A stretch of 64,000 nt of DNA from Warburgia ugandensis (Eukaryota > Streptophyta > Magnoliopsida > Canellales > Canellaceae). The position numbers were made by a program, and so were the translations under genes. Positions 1-12,700 of this stretch are shown here, piece after piece. Below the pieces are notes generated by a model, which was not told the origin of the DNA, did not search any database, and worked only from the letters and a program-made list of their open reading frames with translations. Each line of letters starts with the position of its first letter. The first letter of the stretch is position 1. Location: NCBI GenBank assembly GCA_035236585.1, contig CP141138.1, positions 30,391,437 through 30,455,436 of the forward strand. The letters are read 5' to 3'.

Positions 1-566
1 TTAATTTAGTACTCATCCTTCATCTAATTTTCTAAAGGAACCTGTTTAAAACCAGAAATCTGAAACATCGAAATAGGAGTCATACAGTACAGATGCCATA
101 ATGAATTAAACTGGCTAAAATTTCTATAATACTAAACTATGTCTATTCTAAAATAACATTTCTGATGTCAAACTTAGAAATAATCCAATGACATTGCCTT
201 CTGTAGCAGAACACACGTAATTTATGGTGTTCACATGTTTACTTCTCGTACATGGCTTAAAATAATAAAATGTATGGCTTTCTTTTTAAGTTTGCGGTAA
301 ATGATTGATCCCACTGCATGATGAATTGATAAAGAGCATGCTTATTTAGCTAGAGCGGCAGATGTTTATATCTTTTATGAAGTACTTTAATTGATGCACC
401 CAGCCTGAACAACAACTGCTGAACAGCAGCATCATTCTATTAAGTGTTTGATTTTTTGGTGAAATCATATTTCTTATGCAAAACAAACTTAATTACTGTT
501 GCTTTTATGTTTACAATTGCTTCTAATCACTTAACCACATCTTGATATTCTTGTTTTGCATGATAG
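1..566 (+). other. SMC2 intron sequence 5' of first visible exon
   Basis: A+T-rich sequence running up to the acceptor of the exon at 567. No open frame with SMC2 similarity was found, so the preceding exon lies outside the window. Nothing else is recognised. Confidence 0.6.
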
Positions 567-710
567 ACGGGACATGAGAATGAAAGAGATAGGCTTGTTA
601 TGGAAAAGGATGCACTAATTCAAGAGCATGCTTCCCTAGAGAATCAATTGGCCTCATTACAGGAACAGATTGAAAATGTAACTCGAGAAGTAGATAAATA
701 TACAAGCAAG
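567..710 (+). CDS. SMC2: SMC2 coding exon 1 of window (coiled coil)
   Basis: This exon has 144 nt, phase 0 at both ends. It is bordered by an AG at 565-566 and a GT at 711. It encodes [20 protein letters not shown] and onward, a charged helical segment of the C-terminal coiled-coil arm that matches plant SMC2. No earlier exon is seen in 1-566. Confidence 0.9.
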
Positions 711-3700
711 GTATAGAAGATCTCTTTTGGTAAATCATTGGCAGAGTTCAAAAAGTTCAGCTGTTTGCGCTCTTGTATTTTCTAGGTTTGCTCCATTAAG
801 AAGGAATATGATCAAGCTCAATCAGAACTTACTTTGAGCCGCTCGAAGTTGAAAGAATGCGATTCCCAAATTAGTTGCATGGCCAAGGAGCAGCAGAAGC
901 TTCAGCACAAATTTAGTGATGCAACAGTGGAGAGGAAGAAACTGGAAAATGAGGTACTAAGAAGATCTGTATGCTATGTACTTCTTTGAATATGAGGTCA
1001 CTATTGCTTATATGGAGCAGCTATTCTCTATCTTTTGTTACAGATGAAAAGGGTGGAGATGGAACAGAAAGATTGTTCTTCAAAGGTAGATAAGCTTCTT
1101 GAGAAGCATAGCTGGATTGAAGCTGAGAAACAACTATTTGGTAAAAGTGGGACTGATTATGATTTTTCTTCTCGCGATCCTCGGAAATCAAGGGTGGAAT
1201 TAGAAAAGCTACAAATTGAACAATCTGGGTATGTGGTCTGGTAACTATGCACTTATTATAGTAAAATTTATATACTATACCTGCGTTCTCCAGGGATTCT
1301 TTTCATAAATCTGAAGGACAATCTTTTTTGACTATTTTATTTGTTTATTGAAGGCTTGAGAAGAGGGTCAACAAGAAAGTTATGGCAATGTTTGAGAAAG
1401 CAGAAGATGAATATAACGACTTAATATCCAAGAAAAACATCATTGAGGTGAGGCACTGTGCTTTTCACCTAGTTGAAAGAATATCATTTTATCTGATTTT
1501 TTCTTTCAGATATTATTTGTTATTTATCAAAAATTCATCTTGTGCAGAACGACAAGTCAAAAATCAAGAAAGTGATTGAAGAGCTAGATGAAAAGAAGAA
1601 GGAAACATTAAAGGTTACATGGGTTAAAGTGAATAAGTGAGATTCCCATTCCAAAACCATGTCTAGTTCACATTTTGATATTTACTTTTGTTATCATTGG
1701 CTATTAAAGAATTTCTATGTTTTATGTTTTAACTTGCTTAAGAACTTTCTGTGCAAACCATCTTAACAGTGACTTTGGATCCATCTTTTCTACCCTTTTA
1801 CCTGGGACTATGGCTAAGCTTGAACCTCCAGAGGGATGTAGTTTCTTAGATGGTCTTGAGGTCCGTGTTGCATTTGGAAGTGTATGGAAGCAGTCTTTAT
1901 CAGAACTTAGCGGTGGGCAGCGTTCTCTTCTTGCACTATCTCTGATTTTGGCATTGCTTCTCTTCAAGCCAGCACCGCTGTATATACTGGATGAGGTAAT
2001 GGAATTATTTTTTTTGGTATTTGCATTTGGTATCTAATGTATCTACTACTATTTCTTTTCGCTTGTTTGCCTGGGTGGATGCATGTGTTTGGGAGTGGGG
2101 TCTTGAGACCCTACTTAAATTTTTTTAAAATTTAAAATTATATAATTGATTTTAAATTATTAGTAGGTGATCCTTGGTGCAACAGTAGAGTTGTTGTCAT
2201 GTGACCTCGAGCTCAGGGGTTCGAGGTGTGGAAATAGCCTTTTGAAAAATGCAAGGTAAGGCTGCGTATTATTGACCATTGTCGTGTGCCCTTTCCCTGG
2301 ATCCTATATATGCAGGAGCTTCATGCATTGGGCTCCCTTTATACCCATTTTATTTTAAATTATTTTTTAAATTTAATTAATTTATTGATTTAGTTTGTAT
2401 ATATGCTACTCACTACCCCACTCATAAAAACCCTATGAAATTGTTTATAAATTTTTGTTTTCACTACATTAGTAAAATCCCTAGTTTTAAGTTGTATAAG
2501 CTGTACTATTTGATTTTTTGTACTGTTCTTAAATCGTTGATGGTTTTGACATTTTGTGAACATTGTATAGATATGTGAACATTATTTCAATATCTTTTTG
2601 CTTTCATATAATTTTTTTTTCTTAAGATGTATTTATATATTTGTGGTTAGAGTCCCGTTAAGTGTCGGAGCTCATGGGCATGTAAAGAAGTCGATGCTCC
2701 ACTTTTTGTGGAGTGCTGACTCCTTTTAGAAGATCTAAACTGTTCATCTTGTTCAGTGTAAGGAAAATAGGTGATCCATGAAAAATCATTTCATTTGGAC
2801 GATTTTAGCTTCTTGTTTTTTACCTTTGAAAAATATTAAAAATATCAGTGTCTCTAGTTTTCAACATCTATAACTTTAGGTTAAGGGCATCCACTGGCCG
2901 TCAACTTTGGTATTGATATGGTTATCACCTGATATCAACATGCTATTCAAAAGAAACTCGAGACTGCACGAAAATGTATAAGGAACTGATGCTATATGTG
3001 TTGCGGAGCTAACTTGAAGCTTTTGGGAGTTATTCAATAATTTTTGATTTGTTGTAATGGCCATCTCTCTTATACGAGTGTAGTCAATACCTTACGGTAC
3101 TGGCCAGGATTATAGTTTATGCCTTACTGGTCAGAAAAACAGTATGGCATTATGCCTAATTCTATTTTGGTCAAAATTTGCTAAATACCTGTTAAATACT
3201 GGAACTTTGGCCAGTATTTAGATAGTAGTGGGTGCAGCCCACTGCACGAAGTTCCTGCAATGTGGGTTCCAGGGAAGGGGTGAACTGCAAAGGGTCTATC
3301 GTATGCAGCTTTACATTGCATTTTTGCAAGATGCTGTTTCTATGCCTCGAATTTGTGACCTCTAGGTCACACAACAACAACTCTATTGTTGTGCTAAGGC
3401 TCCCCTTCTTGACTGCTATTTAGATATAGCCCAAAATTAACATACAGGCCTGGTATGTTTACTATGAAGGTTTTTTTCAGAAAACCTATTTAAAAGATGG
3501 GTTTTCCTTTTAATCCATGTTTGAGATATAAAGGCATAAAGTACATGGTTAAAAAGGTAAATTGACTTTTGGAAAGGTATTGAGCCAAAGAACATCACGA
3601 GGGAAACAATGTTTGGGGGTTTTTCTTTCAAGGGGTTTCAATTCTCTGTAAAAACCCTAAAATCCACAAAGAAGATGGCTTCAATACCTTGAATTTTCAA

Positions 3701-6700
3701 GGGTTTTTGTAGATTTCTGACTTCATAGTTGGGGAAAATGGTAAAAAAAGTGAAGATTGAGCTGAAAATGGTGATTCCTCTTCATTTAGTATGGGAAGTT
3801 TGTATGAGTGTCCAAAGCATTGTGGTTTCTATTCTAGTGATGGAATATTGATTGTAATATTAGAACTGTTGGGTTTGAGAAACTGTACTTTAAGCTATTG
3901 ACCCTTTTGTTTTTACTGGCCTTCTTTCAATTTTCTAGTGTGGAATGTTTGTACGAGTGTTCATAGCATCCGAGATCTGGATTCTGGTAATAGAATGTTG
4001 GTTAGAAGCATGTAAAATTTCAATTTGATTCTGTTTTGGCTTTTGTTTACGGGTTTTTGAGTATGATTGGATTTTTTTGGTCTTTTGGGATAACGAGAGC
4101 GAGTCCTATGACATTTAACAATCTTGAATTGTTGGTTACTCATTTTTGGATTATGACAGTTACAGCATACTTACATATGAACAATTTTCTCATTGCTCCA
4201 ATGCTTTTATATTGGATTAGTTATTATCATTAGTAAGTATGACTTCATGGATTCAATGTTTTCATGTTTGGCATTTGCACTTTGAATTATATTTTTGGCA
4301 GTGAGATTCTTTGGGACTGATAAACTCGGTAAGAATCTTTACATAGATAAAGGGCAGCCCCGGTCCATGAAGCTCCTGCCTATGCAGGGTCCAGGGAAGG
4401 GGTGGACCACAAGGGTCTATAGTTTGCAGCCTTACCTTGCATCTTTGCAAGAGGCTGTTTCCACGCCTTGAACCCATGACCTCAAGGTCACATGATGACA
4501 ATTTTGCCGTTGTGCAAAGGCTCCCCTTCAAGAATTTTACTTAGATATTAACAAAAATTTTAATGCTCCAATGCTTTATATTTCATTGGTTATTATCATT
4601 AGTAAGTATATCTCTATGGATTTGATGGGTCATCTTTGGTATTTGGTCAATTTGAAGTGTGTTTCTTGCTGCTAGAATCAAAGAAGAAACTCTCATTTAT
4701 AGAATGTATCTTTTGTTGGATTTGGTTTTGTTTATGGGTATGTTTTGTGAGTTCTTTCTGGTTATGACAATCATTTTTGGATAAAGCAATGAAACCTAAC
4801 TTGGTTATGTGGAGAGATTCATCATGATCTTTTATTGCTTTTTGTTCAGTTTTTATATCTTGCAAGCATGGCTCTTGGCCCTTCTGAGTCCTTTCTTTCA
4901 CCTGTTATTATTATTATTTCTTTATTTACTGCAAATAATTCAAATAGCGCATGGAGTGGTATATGCTCTGCAGGTACATACTGTTTTAGACCCAGACTGG
5001 TATGACATCTGGTAGGGTATTGACAGCACTGTCTTATACTACCTTTAGATCTTTGAGCATGCCTTTACATCTTTCTAAATGCATAAAATTACTTGTCTTG
5101 ACATCTTTTGGTAGGTCTACACAGTAGAAATAGTAAAATAAGTTAATAGAATCTTTGCTAGGAAATGGGATGAGAAATAAATGTGTAGTGAACATATCTG
5201 GCAAGGACCCATCAAGTGTAGCTGTATGGAAATTGTTTCACAGGACTTGTTGCCATAAGGAGATACAGACCCATGCTCTTGTTGAAGAAGTCTCAAATGT
5301 ATGAGTTCTAAAACATTTTTTTTCATAACTTTATAAGGGATATGTTTTTTGACATTGTTGCAATTGTAGTTTGATACTGGGCTGAAGTATATTGGCAGCC
5401 TGAAAATTTCAACTGGAAGTCAGATTTGATGTTCTGGAGAAGTTAAAAATGATTGCATGTTCAAGTTCGAAAAGGCATTACTGAAAATGTTAATAGTTGT
5501 GTAGCCTTTTAAAGTGCTATACCTTTTTTATTCCGTGATTCATGATAGGTTACTCTATGAGGGTAGGAAATGTCACATGTTTCTAATGTCTTGAAGTACT
5601 GATGTAGTGCTCCTACCTAAAGGTTGGCAGATTACATTTTCTGACATTATATACAGATACGATGGTTCTGATTTCTCTTTTTCATATGATCGCTTCTCTT
5701 GAGAGCTAATTTTCCATATTATCTTTTCTACATCATGTTTTGGTGGAAGAAAATTGGAGCTAAATTTATTGACTACTGAGCACTTTGGCTGCACAGGTAG
5801 ATGCTGCTCTTGATTTGAGCCACACGCAGAACATTGGGAGAATGATCAGAACACACTTCCCACATTCCCAGGTTTGTCCATTCTATTTATCTTTTCATTA
5901 CCGAGAGCATTGCTTGTCAGATGCGTGATTTTTCCTTTATTCATCCTGTTGAGCTTTATTTTTTGGTGTTGTGACATGGAAATTCAAAACATTTTTACTG
6001 GCAAAACTAGAAAGGATAATATATGACTTCAGAAGTTCCAATCAAAATATGAGTAAATTAGTAGCCCGAGGCTTCCTGATACTGTCAGATGAAACATTAA
6101 GCAGAAACTTCCTTGCTCTTGCTTCTATCTTACTAAAACTGCAGTTTTCACTCTCTTCCCCATAACTAAGCATATGTATCATATTTTGATGGGTACTTTT
6201 AGACAATTATTTTCCATTTATTTAATTCCAAAATAGTACTTTAAAATGTTGAAGTATTCGTAGTACTTGAAAATATAAGATGCCAACTTTTAAGTTTTAT
6301 AATCATTCAATAAAAAAAACCATAAGTTTTACAAGATGTTTTATGTAAAACTTCCTTAAGAAACTTATTGTGACTCTTGTGTGGTTAACTCTGAGATACA
6401 TATTACTGTTAGATTTAATGAAACAAGTTATATTGCCCATGAACTTCTCCTAAATCATTTAGTTTAATGCTCCCATCTCACTCATAGTGATTGGCTAACA
6501 TACATCTTATTCATTTTGATGATGCTTTCTGCAACATATCTGTTTGTTTTTATCACTGTTTCATAATTTTTTATTCCTCCAGCATTTGCTTTCTTGAAGT
6601 TCTTGCTTCCTGCATTGCGCATTCACATTTAGTTCTAGCAGTGGCATCACTAATGTCTTCACAATCTTTTGAATGGATTTGGTACAAACTTAATATCTAA

Positions 6701-9700
6701 AAGTCAAAGAAGAATTGAGATGAAAGCACAGGGTCTACTGGTCTAGACACAAGGTTTGACTTAATTTTGGACAGGGTCTACTGGTCTAGACACAAGGTTT
6801 GACTTAATTTTGGATTATTGTTGCTAGCCCCATTTTGGAGCTTGAGCTGATAGTTTGTTTGATTGATTATCATCAAGTCAGAACATGCCATTCGTGGTTG
6901 CTGCCAAGAATGTTTCTTGTGGCTTGGTCACTCTTAGAAGATGAGTCTGCTATTTACTGCTAATATGCCGTATTTGTTCTCTTGTAATTAATTGATGTGT
7001 CAATGCAAGTTTTACACTTGTTTTTGGACATGAATTAACAAGAGGTGGTGCATCAAGCCAAAGATGTTCACATATAAGAGAAAAAGGAAGAGAGAAAAGT
7101 TCCTTTAATACCTAAAAGTGGGAGCTCTCTTTGCTATTTCTTCATTGCTATTTCTAAACTATTGGGGTTTACCATATTCAATCCTCTTCGACATGGTTCT
7201 TTATCATTTGAATCCCTTGTCTTGTATTTTATTCTACCTTGGACTTCTGTGCTTTGTTTGCTGTGATTTTGCCATATGGATTTGGAACTAATCACTCAAG
7301 CCGACAATAGAGCTGAATAAAGAGGAGTTTTAAAAACTTTGCTAGTTTACGGGAGCAAGCTGACCAAAATTAATTATAGAATTTCGAATGTGCTCATTAA
7401 TATTGATGCCACACATGGTTACCTGTTTTATGATGGGAAGTATTGGGGTTTTTTTCTTCAGGGACAGCATAATTGTAGAAGCGAATAGTTTAATGCCAGT
7501 GATTTGGAGTCTTGAGTTAAAGTAGATATACCTGATTTCTTTGGGGAAAAATATCTGTAACAAGTAATCTATTGTTTGATTGAAAGAGAAAGGATTTTGA
7601 ATAGTCGTAGATGTATGAAACAATAAAGCTGCAGCTTGTAGCTCTTCTCAAGAGCTATGCCTCTACATAATGATAACTAGTCCAATTGGTCCGAGTTCAA
7701 ACTAATCTAAGGGGACAAGATGGTGAAACTAATCCAGACCCTAATTTTTCACAACAAACCGAGAAGGTATTCTCTCGATAATATCAGCACCTTCATGAAG
7801 TAAATAGAACAATTCGAGAATATACTAGGTTGTTTTTATAATCTTAAGTCCTGGTGCAACTTAGATATGAAAAACGTGCATTGAAAAACTGCATGTTTTG
7901 CAAGACCATTTAAATGCTGCGGAACTAAATTATTCATCGTGTTCTCATGGAACGGATCTTGCTAACAAGGTGGAGAACAATAGACTAAAAGCTTTTTGGA
8001 CCCATTCAAGTTATACGAGAACAGTGCGTGGAAGGGTTGATCAACCAACCTGTGTTTGCAAACATGCTGCGCAAACCCATTGACCACTCCTACAATTTGT
8101 AGGAGAAAGTAGTACTGGCATTGTTTGTGAATCGTGATAGGCATTCCAGTTTATGGCACAAAATTCAGTTGGTTGTAGGTAGGGAAGCCGTGATGAGAAA
8201 TACCAAAATGTTTGGCTAAAGGAGTGCAAAGACTTATCTCATATTTATGTTGATAGAGAAGAGGCAATTAGGAGTGGAAAAGGGCATGTTAGAAGATTAT
8301 CTTGTTCTAAGTATTCAACCTATCATTTTACACTAGGGTTATTGGCAAGAGATTCTTTACAAAGTAATACTTCTACATGAGGTGCCCAACTTGTGGAAAG
8401 CTTTGTAAGGTGATTGTTGATGGTAGAACTTGTGAGATGGAAATTATAGAGATGAAGCTTGGTACAAGATGGTGGATATTAAAGTTTACCATTTAATGTT
8501 GAGTATTCTTGGCAAAATTATTGAAGCAACCATCCGTGTGTGGAGAAGAATTTGAGCACCTTCAATAAGGTTCTTGTAATGATTGTTCTACTATTGATGC
8601 TTGGTGACCTTTTCATCTTAGTTAAAGAATGAGGGTTAGCAAAAAAAAATTGTTGTATCAATGACTTTTAAAGGATTACTATAGCCTTGGTTGGCATGTG
8701 CACTTCTTGTTGGGGGAGCATTTCAAACTAGGAATGGATTTCCTAGCAAATTTGAGTATCATAAAGAAATAAGTGGTATTTTGTTGGATCAGCCACACAA
8801 TGTATTGCGACCTATGTGATGCATTCAACAACATGTGGACTTAGTGATGGGGTCATGATTGCCTATATTTTGACATTACATGATCACTTTAAAGTAGCAC
8901 AAACAATTGTAACTAAAATAGACTCAAACTTGTTTTACCACTCCCCTTTAATCTTATTTGCTTCACTCTATAGAGTCTTTGTGAACATGCTTGCAACTTA
9001 CTATAGACTTGAGAACCACTTTTCAACTTCTTTTCTAGAATGAGGTTGAATTTAATTGATAGGTACTTTGTTCTAACATGAAACATTAGTTCTTTTGACA
9101 TCTTGATAGCACTATGATGATCCCATATAAAGTGTATTCAGCTTCAACATTTTGTTCAAATAGTTGATCCATTCCAATACTATAGTAGTAGAAGCCTTGC
9201 TCTATACTTGGCCTTCACTCAAGCTAGCAATTGTCCTCTGTAGCTTGTTGCTTCATGATATAGAGCTCCACTCATTGAAATACACTTCCGTGTAACCAAT
9301 GATCTGTTTCTATCCAACAACTATCACAGTGGTGTTCTGATATCTTTGGCAAACCATTCCTTTAACAAATAAATTGTTTCACATACAAGGGATCATGAAT
9401 ATGCTTTCAGACTTGATTTACTTCATAGTTAATGTCTAGTTGAGTGAAGGTCTGTAGGGCCTCTATCTTAGTCTCTTAAGTGAGAGCATCTTTAACTTTT
9501 TCTTTCCTTTACAAATAGCTTATTATTAAGCTTTAAAGTTGTATTCATTTGTTTGTTGTGCATCATACAAGTCATTTTAAGGAGATATAGAACATATTTC
9601 TTTTGGGTGGTGTTGTTCTTCCCATGGTTATTCCAATTTTTAGACCTAGGAAGTATGGTACCTCTCCTTAGTTCATGTCAAAACCTTTATTTACGATTTC

Positions 9701-12700
9701 TTTAATGTCTCGATCTTCTTAACATGGCAAACTCATACTGTGAAAGCATAAACATGACCAACACAATCATCATAACTAATAATTGTGTTTCTGATGGATA
9801 TGTACCTCGTTTTTAAAAATTTGTTTAGGTCTTGATGTAATATCTCAAACCAAAGTTGTGGTGATTATTTGACTCGTTATGAGCATCTTTCATTAGGTGC
9901 CAAAAACAATCTGCATCTGCAGTCTCATGGTCCTTTGCACTGTTTGTTCTTCCTCTTTTAGCTGAAGATGCATGAATAAATTGTTTACATCTTGTTGTTA
10001 TAAGGGCCTAGGAAACTTGTTTGATAAAGCTATCATAAATGTGACAATGGTCTTTAAAACATGACTTAATGTTGCTTCATCATCCCATCCATGTTGGATT
10101 TTATCTACTTTGTACCTATGAAATGTAGAATTTGGTCTATGTTGAAGACTGTTTTTTTTTTCGGGAAGTTGTTTTAAGCTTGTAGACCTAGCTGATTCTC
10201 TCTTATGTGAGACTTTAGTATAGTGTTGGCACTTCCAATGTAAAGTTACTCCTTGCTTGTTGATATCAGATAACCAGGTGAAATGAAATGTAGTAAGGTT
10301 GATTGAAGATAGTTCACCACTCTATGGATGCATTCATGCCATGGAGGTCAAGAAGTGTGCAGGTAAATAGGCTATCTCAGGAGCATAAGATTTGTATCGC
10401 CACAGGGAATATAGGGACATTGATAGGTAAGAGTCTGGAGTTAGTAGATATGATGAACGTAGGAGAGTTAACATCGCTTGCATTGAAGAAACCAAGTGGA
10501 AAGGGGCTAAAACTAGAGAAATTGATGGGTATAAACTTTGTTACATAGGAAAGGATAATTATAGAAATGACGTAGAATAATAGTGGATAAAGAATTAAAG
10601 GATAAAGTTGTGGACACTAAAAGAATCAGCAATAGAATTATAATAATAAAATTGTTCTAGGAGAGTAGCTAATAAATGTTATAAGTGCATACGCACCAGA
10701 AGTAGAGTTAGAAGATATAATCAAGAGACAGTTTTGGGTTAGATATAAAGGGAGTCATGCAAGAAATTCCCAACATTGAGGGGATGGTTATAGGAGCAAA
10801 CTTAAATGGCCATGTAGGAAAAGAAAAGGAAGCAGATGATAGGATACATGGAGGGTATGGTATAGGAGAACGAAATGAGATGGGGAAAACTATCCTGGAT
10901 TTTGCTTTGGCATATAACCTGGCCATTGCAAATATATTCTTTAAGAAGAGGGATGAACACTTAATAACCTTTAAAAGTGGATTCCGTAAAAGCCAAATAG
11001 ATTTTTTGCTACTTAGGAATAGCGAAAGATCAATTTGTAAGGATTGTAAGGTGATACTTGGTGAGAGTTTAACCTCACAACATAGGTTATAAGTGCATAC
11101 GCACCAAAAGTAGGGTTAGAAGATATAATCAAGAGATAGTTTTGGGTAGATATAAAGGGAGTCATGCAAGAAATTCCCAACACTGAGGGGATAGTTATAG
11201 GAGCAAACTTAAATGGCCATGTAGGAAAAGAAAAGGAAGGATATGATAGGATACATGGAGGGTATGGTATAGGAGAACGAAATGAGATGGGGGAAACTAC
11301 CCTCGATTTTGCTTTGGCATATAACCTGGCCATTGCAAATACATTCTTTAAAAAGAGGGATGAACACTTAATAACCTTTAAAAGTGGATTCCATAAAAGC
11401 CAAATAGACTTTTTTCTACTTAGGAATACCGAAAGATCAATTTGTAAGGATTGTAAGGTGATACCTGGTGAGAGTTTAACCTCACAACATAGGTCAGTGG
11501 TTATGCATATTTGGTGGAACTTAAAAGGAGATAAAATAACCTTATTCACAAATAAGTTGGTGGTAGAAGAAACTGGAATTATGAAACATAAGTAAACACG
11601 ATGTGGACTAATATGACTGAGTCCATTAAGAAAGTGGCAATAGATGCCTTAAGAGTAACTAAAGGTAAAAGACAATTAGTATGAGAAACATGGTGGTGGA
11701 GTGAAATAGTACAAAAAGTTATTAAAGAAAAAAGGTGTGTTTTAAAGTGTGGCAGAAGATTAGAAATAATGAAAATTGTGAATAGTATAAGAATGCTAAA
11801 AAGTTTGCTAAGAGAATAGTAAGTGAGGCTAAACTTAAGGCATATGATGATCTCTATAGTCGATTAAGATCAAGAGAAGGTTAGAAAGATGTGTTTAAAC
11901 TTGCAAAAATAAGATAACAGAAGGATAAGGACTTAGATTATGTTAGGTGCATTAAAAGTGACAATCAAAGGGTACTAGTCAAAGATGAGGAGATCAAACA
12001 AAGGTGGGAAACTTACTTTCAAAAATTGTTAAATGACAATGGCTCTGAGAATATAGGGGTTGAAATACGGTAAACCTAATTAACATTGGACATTATAGAT
12101 ATGAACATAGGAGTAGAATACCTGAAGTGAAAGAGGCCTTAAAAAAGATGAAATCAGGAAAGGCCATGGGGTCAGATGGTATACTAATAGAGGTTTGGAA
12201 GTATATGTGAGATACTGGAGTAGTTTGGTTGACCAAGTTGTTTAACGAGATTATAAAATAAAAGAAAATGCCTAATGGTGGAGTAAAAGCTCTATTGTAG
12301 CAATTTATAAGAATAAATGAGACATATATAGTTGCACTAATTATCGAGGGATTAAACTTATGAGCCATACTATGAAACTTTTTGAAAGAGTGATTGAGAA
12401 GAGGCTATGGCATGAGACAAATGTATTGGAGAACTAGTTTGGTTTCATGCCTGAGAGGTTTACCATGGAAGCTATTTTCTTACTAAGACAATTGATAAAA
12501 AAATCTAGGGAGAGGAGGAAAGACCTTCACATGGTCTTTATTGAGTTAGAGAAAGCTTATGTTAGAGTCCCTAGAGAGTTAATATGGAGGGTGGTGGGTG
12601 AGAAAGGGGTTTTGTGAGGGTATATAGACATAATTAAAGATATGAATGAGGGAGCGGTAACATATGTTAAGACCATTAGTGGTGAGACTGGTGATTTTCC

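Larger units (their letters stand above)
1996..5796 (+). other. SMC2 intron 6 (3.8 kb, SINE-rich)
   Basis: This intron separates the two halves of the Walker B/D-loop coding region. It holds three Au-type SINEs (one sense, two antisense), a dispersed repeat at 2655-2770 and a short local duplication (4195-4255 and 4563-4622). From about 4625 to 5796 nothing further is recognised. Confidence 0.85.

Noticed and set aside
1722-1967. 81-codon - frame in SMC2
   Set aside because: Antisense shadow of SMC2 exon 6, which carries the ABC signature on the + strand.
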